Shown here: positions 58,331 to 64,000 of the stretch, piece by piece
Layout of the letters: each line of letters starts with the position of its first letter
Numbering within the stretch: position 1 is the stretch's first letter
Assembly: GCA_947625655.1 (NCBI GenBank)
Contig: CANQPD010000007.1
Span: forward strand, 1 to 64,000
Direction of reading: 5' to 3'
From: an uncultured Dysosmobacter sp.
GTDB taxonomy: Bacteria; Bacillota; Clostridia; Oscillospirales; Oscillospiraceae
DNA length: 64,000 bases
Notes under the pieces: model-generated
Told to the model about the DNA's origin: nothing
Database searches by the model: none
What the model saw: the letters and a program-made list of their open reading frames with translations, nothing else
Program-made: the position numbers and the translations under genes

Positions 58331-60880
58331 ATGGCAACATTTACCGTGAACGGCCAGTCCGTGACCGTCGAAAAAAACCAGAAGCTGCTGCGCTTCCTGC
58401 GGGACACCCTGCGCCTCACCAGTGTGAAGGACGGATGCAGCGAGGGTGCCTGCGGCACCTGCACCGTCCTCATCGACGGCAGGCCCACCAAGGCCTGCAT
58501 CCCCCAGACCGACAAGCTGGAGGGCAAGACGATCGTCACCGTGGAGGGCCTGACGGACTTCGAGCGGGAGGTGTATACATACGCCTTCGGCATGGCGGGG
58601 GCCGTCCAGTGCGGCTTCTGCATCCCCGGCATGGTGATGAGCGCCAAGGGCCTGCTGGACGGGAACCCCAACCCCACCCGGGAGGAGGCAGCCTTCGCCA
58701 TCCGCAACAACATCTGCCGCTGCACCGGCTATGTGAAGATCATCGACGCCATTCTGCTGGCGGCGGAGGTGTTCCGGGCCGGAAAAGTCCCGGAGGCGCC
58801 CACCGACTGGTCCCTGGGCCGGCGTGTCCCCCGGGTGGACGTGAGGGAAAAAGTCACCGGCACCGGCATCTATCCCGACGATATCTACCTGGACGGCATG
58901 ATCTACGGCAGCGCCGTCCGCTCCCAGTACCCCCGGGCCCGGGTCCTGGCCATCCACGCGGAGGAGGCCAAGGCCCTCCCCGGCGTGGTGTGCGTCCTCA
59001 CCGCCGCGGATATCCCCGGCAGCAACAAGGTGGGCCACCTGAAGCAGGACTGGGACACCATGATCGCCGTGGGAGACATCACCCACTACCTGGGGGACGC
59101 CATCTGCCTGGTGGCCGCCGAGACCCCGGAGATCCTGGCCCAGGCCAAGGCCCTGGTAAAGGTGGACTATGAGGAGCTCCCCATGGTCCGCAGCCCCCGG
59201 GAGGCCATGCTGCCCGATGCGCCCCTGGTCCACAGGGAGGGCAATCTGCTGGCCCACAAGCACATCCAGCGGGGCAACCCGGCGGAGGCCATCGCCAAGA
59301 GTAAGCACGTCCTGACCCAGCGCTTCTCCACCCCCTGGACGGAGCACGCCTTCCTGGAGCCGGAGTGCGCCGTGGCCTATCCCGACGGGGAGGGGGTCAT
59401 GATCCTCTCCACCGACCAGGGCGCCTATGACACCCAGCACGAGACCATGAAGATGCTGGGCCTGCCCCCGGAGCTGGTGAAGGTGCGCAATTGCCTGGTG
59501 GGCGGCGGCTTCGGCGGCAAGGAGGACGTGACGGTCCAGCACCACGCCGCCCTCATCGCGTATCTCACAAAGCGTCCGGTAAAGGTCAAGCTGACCCGGG
59601 CCGAGAGCATTTTGATCCACCCCAAGCGCCACCCCATGGAGATGGAATTCTCCCTGGGCTGTGACGAAAACGGCATCATCCAGGGCGTGGCCGCCGAGGT
59701 CATCGCCGACACCGGAGCCTATGCCTCCCTGGGCGGCCCGGTGCTGGAGCGTGCCTGCACCCACGCCGCCGGCCCCTATAACTATCAGAACTTCGAGATC
59801 GACGGCTGGGCCTACTACACCAACAATCCCCCCGCCGGGGCCTTCCGGGGCTTCGGCGTGACCCAGACCTGCTTCTGCATCGAGACGCTGCTGAACCAGA
59901 TGGCGGACATCGTGGGCATCACCCCCTGGGAGATCCGCTACCGCAACGCCATCCGCCCCGGCCAGGAGCTGCCCAACGGCCAGATCGTGGACGGTTCCAC
60001 CGGCCTGGTGGAGACCCTGGAGGCGGTGAAGCCCTACTACGACAAGGCCAAATACGTGGGCCTCGCCTGCGCCATGAAAAACGCCGGCGTGGGCGTGGGC
60101 ATCCCGGACACCGGGCGGGTCCGCCTGGTGGTGCGGGACGGCAAGGTCCATATTTTCGCCGGCGCCTCCTGCATCGGCCAGGGCCTGGGCACCGTCCTGA
60201 CCCAGATGGTCTGCGACCAGACCGGCATCCCGCCGGAAGATGTGGTCTACGAGCGCTCCAACACCTATTTCGCCCCGGATTCCGGCACCACCTCCGGCTC
60301 CCGCCAGACCCTGTTCACCGGCGAGGCCTGCCGGAGAGCGTGTCAGGGCCTGGGAGAAACGTTAAAGGAAAAATCCTTGACAGAGATGGACGGCCAGGAA
60401 TTCTACGGCGAATACCTGGGCAAAACGGACCCCCTGGGCGCCGACGTGCCCAACCCCGTCAGCCATATCGCCTACGGCTATGCCACCCAGATCTGCATTT
60501 TGAATGAAGAGGGCAAGATCCAACAGATGGTGGCCGCCCACGATGTGGGCAAGGCCGTGAACCCCCTGTCCGTCGAGGGGCAGATCGAAGGCGGCGTGGT
60601 GATGTCCATGGGCTTTGCCCTGACGGAGCGCTATCCCCTGGCGGACTGCAGGCCCACCGCCAAATACGGCACCCTGGGCCTGTTCCGGGCCAACCAGATC
60701 CCGGAGATCACCCCCATCATCGTGGAGAAAGCGGGGCTGAACGTGGCCTGCGGCGCCATCGGCATCGGCGAGATCACCTCCATCCCCACGGCCCCCGCCA
60801 TTGCCGACGCCTATTACCGCTACGACGGCAGGCTTCGCACCAGCCTGCCTCTGGAAAACACTCCCTACACCCGGAAATGA
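58331..60880 (+). CDS. Selenium-dependent xanthine dehydrogenase (fused Fe-S and Mo domains)
   Basis: The 849-aa protein joins a two-cluster ferredoxin domain to the molybdenum-binding part of the xanthine oxidase family, with no FAD domain between. DGCSEGACGTC holds the first [2Fe-2S] site and QCGFCIPGMVM with NNICRCTGY the second. GGGFGGKEDV, FRGFGVTQ, GIGEITS and VAAHDVGKAVNP line the cofactor site. This fused form is characteristic of the selenium-dependent molybdenum hydroxylases of Clostridia, which carry a labile selenium ligand, not selenocysteine. It should oxidise xanthine or a related purine. AAGGAGGAGACATTC precedes the ATG. Confidence 0.88.
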   Translation: MATFTVNGQSVTVEKNQKLLRFLRDTLRLTSVKDGCSEGACGTCTVLIDGRPTKACIPQTDKLEGKTIVTVEGLTDFEREVYTYAFGMAGAVQCGFCIPGMVMSAKGLLDGNPNPTREEAAFAIRNNICRCTGYVKIIDAILLAAEVFRAGKVPEAPTDWSLGRRVPRVDVREKVTGTGIYPDDIYLDGMIYGSAVRSQYPRARVLAIHAEEAKALPGVVCVLTAADIPGSNKVGHLKQDWDTMIAVGDITHYLGDAICLVAAETPEILAQAKALVKVDYEELPMVRSPREAMLPDAPLVHREGNLLAHKHIQRGNPAEAIAKSKHVLTQRFSTPWTEHAFLEPECAVAYPDGEGVMILSTDQGAYDTQHETMKMLGLPPELVKVRNCLVGGGFGGKEDVTVQHHAALIAYLTKRPVKVKLTRAESILIHPKRHPMEMEFSLGCDENGIIQGVAAEVIADTGAYASLGGPVLERACTHAAGPYNYQNFEIDGWAYYTNNPPAGAFRGFGVTQTCFCIETLLNQMADIVGITPWEIRYRNAIRPGQELPNGQIVDGSTGLVETLEAVKPYYDKAKYVGLACAMKNAGVGVGIPDTGRVRLVVRDGKVHIFAGASCIGQGLGTVLTQMVCDQTGIPPEDVVYERSNTYFAPDSGTTSGSRQTLFTGEACRRACQGLGETLKEKSLTEMDGQEFYGEYLGKTDPLGADVPNPVSHIAYGYATQICILNEEGKIQQMVAAHDVGKAVNPLSVEGQIEGGVVMSMGFALTERYPLADCRPTAKYGTLGLFRANQIPEITPIIVEKAGLNVACGAIGIGEITSIPTAPAIADAYYRYDGRLRTSLPLENTPYTRK

Positions 60881-60978
60881 CAAAAAGGGACGGCGGGGCG
60901 TTCCCGCCCCGCCGCTCTCTCTGGATGACCGCGTCAAGCGAACAGATCTCTGCATCCATATCTCATATCTCATATCTT

Positions 60979-61557
60979 TTATCTTTTATCTTCGATCTCT
61001 TTCAGCGCCTGGGGCGTGTCCACGTCCGTCAGCTCCTGTGCCTCGACCTCCAGCAGCACCAGATCCTCCTCGTGCCGCCGGATGACGGTGTTCCCGCCGT
61101 GATCCTCCCGCAGCTCCATCAGCTCCGGGAACAGCCGGGCGGGGAAGAGGCAGGGATTGCCCCGGACGCCGCCGTGGCCTAGCGCCGCGATCCTGTCCGG
61201 CTGCCGTTTCCAGAGCCGCACCAGTTCCGCCACGCTCTCCCGTTCCAGCAGGGGCTGGTCGCTGACCAGAAACATGGCCCCATCGCAGTCCCGCAGCTCC
61301 GTCAGCCCCAGATGGATGGTGTGGCTGATGCCCCAGTCGGGGTGCTGGTTGTGGACAGATGCAAAGTGAAAATCCTTCACAAGCCGTATGATCTCGGGGT
61401 ATTGCGTCACAACGACTACGGAATCGAACATCTCCGCCGGAACGGCCTCCAGCGCCCGCAAAATCAGTGACCGCCCCCGCAGCTGGGCTGCCAGCTTATT
61501 GTCTCCGAACCGCCGGGCATTGCCCGCCGCCATCACCACGCATCCGATCTTCAGCAT
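60979..61557 (-). CDS. MocA-like molybdenum-cofactor cytidylyltransferase
   Basis: The 192-aa protein adds CMP (or AMP) to molybdopterin before insertion into xanthine-dehydrogenase-type enzymes. The nucleotide loop is VVMAAGNARRFGDNKLAAQL, and LVSDQPLL holds the metal-binding Asp. GGVRGNPCLFP and TDVDTPQALKEI are family features. The ATG at 61557 places MLKIGCVV at the strand start. It is opposite in direction to both dehydrogenase genes, yet clearly part of the same system. A MITE-like repeat covers its upstream region. Confidence 0.88.
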   Translation of the reverse strand: MLKIGCVVMAAGNARRFGDNKLAAQLRGRSLILRALEAVPAEMFDSVVVVTQYPEIIRLVKDFHFASVHNQHPDWGISHTIHLGLTELRDCDGAMFLVSDQPLLERESVAELVRLWKRQPDRIAALGHGGVRGNPCLFPARLFPELMELREDHGGNTVIRRHEEDLVLLEVEAQELTDVDTPQALKEIEDKR

Positions 61558-61586
61558 AACACCGCTCCATTCACTGTTGAATTGAT

Positions 61587-61715
61587 AATGGATAATTGAC
61601 AATTGACAGTTGATAATGAAGGAATTCGCCTGCGGCGAATCTATTTCAATTGCCGCCGCAGGCGGCCTCCCTGTTCTCCCGTCAATTGTCAATTATCAAT
61701 TGTCAATTGTCCATT
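61587..61715. repeat. MITE-like repeat with AATGGA-type ends
   Basis: The 129-bp segment starts AATGGATAATTGACAATTGA and ends with the complement of AATGGACAATTGACAATTGA. Between them are repeated ATTGACAATT blocks and GC-rich inverted halves (TTCGCCTGCGGCGAA; GCCGCCGCAGGCGGC). It contains no gene. It resembles short non-autonomous elements of Clostridia; no target duplication is evident by eye. Confidence 0.65.
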
Positions 61716-61728
61716 TTAAATCTAGTAT
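61700..61728 (+). promoter_or_regulatory. Possible promoter made by the repeat's right end
   Basis: TTGTCA (inside the repeat) and TAGTAT (outside it) are 17 bases apart, 65 bases before the second Mo-subunit gene. Confidence 0.5.
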
Positions 61729-61792
61729 ATCCGTTTTCGCCCCCGTAAGTCAATCCGGGGCGAAACTTCACGCTATGAAGGAGGGCTGCCCC

Positions 61793-64000
61793 ATGAGCAA
61801 AAGCGTCGGAAAGAGCGAGATCCGCGTAGACGCCTACGACAAAGCCACCGGCCGCGCCAAGTATATGGACGATCTGTGTGACCGCAGCGCCCTGGTGGCG
61901 CGGATCTGCCACGCGACCATCGCCCACGGCTTCGTCAAGTCCATCGACACCACCGCCGCCGAGGCCATCCCCGGCGTGGTCCGGGTCCTGACCTGCTTTG
62001 ACGTCCCCAATATCCCATTCCCCACGGCGGGCCACCCCTGGTCCACGGACCCCCATCACCAGGATGTGGCGGACCGGCTGCTGCTGAACCGCCACGTCCG
62101 CTACTACGGCGACGAGGTGGCCGTGGTCATCGCCGAGGATGAGGTGGCCGCCGCCCAGGGCGTCCGGGCCCTGGGGGTGGAGTATGAGGAGCTGCCCTTC
62201 GTTTTGGACGTGCAGAAGGCCATGGAGCCGGACGCCCCTCAGCTCCACGAGGAGTATCCGGGCAACATCCTGGCTCACACCGACATCCGCAAGGGCGACT
62301 ATGAGGCCGCCCGCCAGGAACCGGGGCTGATCTGTGTGGAGGGCTGGTACGATACCCCCACCGTCCAGCACTGCCACATCGAAAACCACGGCTGCTTTGC
62401 CTATGAGGAGGCAGGCCGCGTCACGGTGGTCTCCTCCACCCAGATCCCCCACATCGTCCGCCGTATCGTCGGCCAGGCCCTGGGGATCCCCTGGGGCAAG
62501 GTCCGCGTCGTCAAGCCCTACATCGGCGGCGGCTTCGGCAACAAGCAGGACGCGCTGTACGAGCCTCTGTGCGCCTGGTGTTCCACCCAGGTGGGGGGCC
62601 GTCTGGTGAAGATCGAGTGCAGCCGGGAGGAGACCTTCGTCTCCAACCGCGTCCGCCACGCCATCCGCACCCACATCATCTCCTACGTCCGGCCTGATGG
62701 CACCCTGGTGGCCCGGAAGTTCGAGGCGTTTTCCAACCAGGGCGCCTACGCCTCCCACGGCCACGGCATCGTGGCCAAGGGCATGGGCGCGTTCCCTCAG
62801 CTCTATCCCTGCGATAATCTGGAGTGCGATTCCTGGACGGTGTTCACCAACCGCCCCTCCGCCGGCGCCATGCGGGGCTATGGCATCCCCCAGGCCATGT
62901 TCGCCGGCGAGAGCCACATCGACGATATCTGCAAGGCCATCGGCATGGAGCCCCTGGAATTCCGGCGGAAAAACCTGATGCCCGTGGGCTATGTGGACGG
63001 CTTTTCCAAAAACGAGCTGTACACCGACACCTTCAACCAGTGCATGGAAAAGGGCATGGCCGCCATCGATTATGAGCGGAAGCTCCGGGAATACCAAAAC
63101 CAGACCGGCCCCATCCGTAAAGGTATCGGCCTTGCCGTGTTCTGGTACAACACGGCTGTGTGGCCCATCTCCCTGGAGTCCTCCTCCTGCCGCATGGTGC
63201 TGAACCAGGACGGCTCCCTCCAGTTCCAGACCGGCGAGACGGAGATCGGCCAGGGCTGCGACACCGCCTATTCCCAGATGGTGGCGGACGCGGTGGGCGT
63301 CCCCTTCAGGGATGTGCATGTGGTCTCCTCCCAGGATACCGACGTGACCCCCTTCGGCACCGGCGCATACGCCTCCCGCCAGACCTATGTGGGCGGTTTT
63401 GCCATCAAGCAGACGGCCCTGGCCCTGCGGGAGCGCATCCTGAACATCGCCCACGAGCAGACCCGGATGCCGGTTTCCAACCTGGACCTGGTGGACGGCC
63501 AGATCATCCGCAAGTCCGACGGCCGCGTCCTGAAGTCCCTGGGGGACCTTGCGACGGAGAGCCTGTACTCCCTGGAGCACAGCCAGCACATCACCGCCGA
63601 GACCACGGCCCAGATCAAGACCAACGCCTACTCCTTCGGCTGCTCCTTTGCCGAGGTGGAGGTGGATATCCCGATGTGTAAGGTAAAATTGCTGAACATC
63701 GTCAATGTCCACGACTGCGGCACGCTCATCAATCCCGCCCTGGCGGAGGCCCAGGTCCACGGCGGCATGTCCATGGCCATCGGCTACGGCCTCTCCGAGC
63801 AGCTGCTCTTCGACGAGAAGACCGGCAAGCCCCTGAACAACAACCTGCTGGACTACAAGCTGTCCACCTTCATGGACCACCCCACATTGCAGGCGGAGTT
63901 CGTGGAGAACCCGGAGCCCACCTCCCCCTACGGCACCAAGGCCCTGGGCGAGCCCCCGGCCTGCTCCGGCGCTCCTGCCATCCGAAACGCCATCCTCAAC
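61793..64000 (+). CDS. Xanthine dehydrogenase-type molybdenum subunit, 3' end cut by window
   Basis: The frame is open from ATG (after GAAGGAGGGCTGCCCC) to the last base, giving 736 residues with the end missing by a short margin. It is the Mo-binding subunit of the XdhA type: KYMDDLCD at the start, GGGFGNKQDAL, MRGYGIPQ, ETEIGQGCD, GTGAYASRQTY, HDCGTLINPALAEAQVHGG and the catalytic Glu in ALGEPPACSGAPA. It has no Fe-S domain, so separate small and FAD subunits are expected downstream of the window. The substrate may differ from that of the fused enzyme upstream. Confidence 0.9.
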   Translation, partial: MSKSVGKSEIRVDAYDKATGRAKYMDDLCDRSALVARICHATIAHGFVKSIDTTAAEAIPGVVRVLTCFDVPNIPFPTAGHPWSTDPHHQDVADRLLLNRHVRYYGDEVAVVIAEDEVAAAQGVRALGVEYEELPFVLDVQKAMEPDAPQLHEEYPGNILAHTDIRKGDYEAARQEPGLICVEGWYDTPTVQHCHIENHGCFAYEEAGRVTVVSSTQIPHIVRRIVGQALGIPWGKVRVVKPYIGGGFGNKQDALYEPLCAWCSTQVGGRLVKIECSREETFVSNRVRHAIRTHIISYVRPDGTLVARKFEAFSNQGAYASHGHGIVAKGMGAFPQLYPCDNLECDSWTVFTNRPSAGAMRGYGIPQAMFAGESHIDDICKAIGMEPLEFRRKNLMPVGYVDGFSKNELYTDTFNQCMEKGMAAIDYERKLREYQNQTGPIRKGIGLAVFWYNTAVWPISLESSSCRMVLNQDGSLQFQTGETEIGQGCDTAYSQMVADAVGVPFRDVHVVSSQDTDVTPFGTGAYASRQTYVGGFAIKQTALALRERILNIAHEQTRMPVSNLDLVDGQIIRKSDGRVLKSLGDLATESLYSLEHSQHITAETTAQIKTNAYSFGCSFAEVEVDIPMCKVKLLNIVNVHDCGTLINPALAEAQVHGGMSMAIGYGLSEQLLFDEKTGKPLNNNLLDYKLSTFMDHPTLQAEFVENPEPTSPYGTKALGEPPACSGAPAIRNAILN

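Noticed and set aside
61703-63880. 725-codon minus-strand frame over the Mo-subunit gene
   Set aside because: The plus strand encodes a full xanthine-dehydrogenase-type subunit with all motifs. The minus frame is GC-driven noise.

Overview
The window is a GC-rich chromosomal segment from a Gram-positive, gut-type Clostridia, most likely Oscillospiraceae. This is inferred from the strong AGGAGG ribosome-binding sites, the SAM-I riboswitch before metK, the selenium-dependent xanthine dehydrogenase type, the split activase/DUF2229 module, and the Sel1 and CotH/VTC families. The species cannot be named from the sequence alone.

Layout. 1-6750 carries housekeeping genes: the 3' part of pncB, a cardiolipin synthase, a lipoprotein, a TtcA-like tRNA thiolase and a 19-20-unit Sel1 repeat protein. 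At 6837-6910 lies tRNA-Gln(CTG), whose 3' end is the attachment site of a 14.2-kb prophage (6887-21061, bounded by a 21-bp direct repeat). The prophage is heavily deleted. It keeps an integrase, a MazEF pair with a palindromic operator, a LexA-type repressor, a late region collapsed by several deletions (one makes an in-frame HTH-terminase chimera), a tail cassette with an 11-G tract, membrane and lysis genes, and a candidate type I toxin-antitoxin locus with two facing consensus promoters. Next to attR is an AT-rich P-loop ATPase that looks like recently acquired, possibly defensive, cargo. Just beyond attR are fossils of an older integrase and of a metK copy.

21.5-35.3 kb holds small transport, regulatory and metabolic units: an LPG-synthase-type membrane protein, two TetR regulators, a HdeD-like/radical SAM/DegV operon, ftsH with a zinc-ribbon partner, a three-gene activase module of the 2-hydroxyacyl-CoA dehydratase kind, an aldo/keto reductase, LysR regulators and an ATC-hydrolase-like gene. 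35.4-45.5 kb holds a CapA-like protein, three methyltransferases behind a possible iron-type operator, a VTC/DUF4956/CotH cassette, a phosphodiesterase and a SpoU methyltransferase. 45.6-47.6 kb is a Trk/Ktr potassium uptake pair.

47.9-64 kb contains a very large (1598 aa) protein that joins an HD domain, helical repeats, a NadD-like adenylyltransferase, an acetyltransferase-like region and a phosphoribosyltransferase. It is followed by a rhomboid-like protein, riboswitch-controlled metK, an EamA transporter, thiamine pyrophosphokinase, and a selenium/molybdenum hydroxylase cluster: a fused Fe-S/Mo dehydrogenase, a MocA-like cytidylyltransferase and a second Mo subunit cut by the window end. 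A short MITE-like repeat sits between the last two and may supply a promoter element.

The strongest candidates for something undescribed are the 1598-aa fusion, the facing-promoter toxin locus, the ATPase cargo at attR and the deletion-made chimeras in the prophage.
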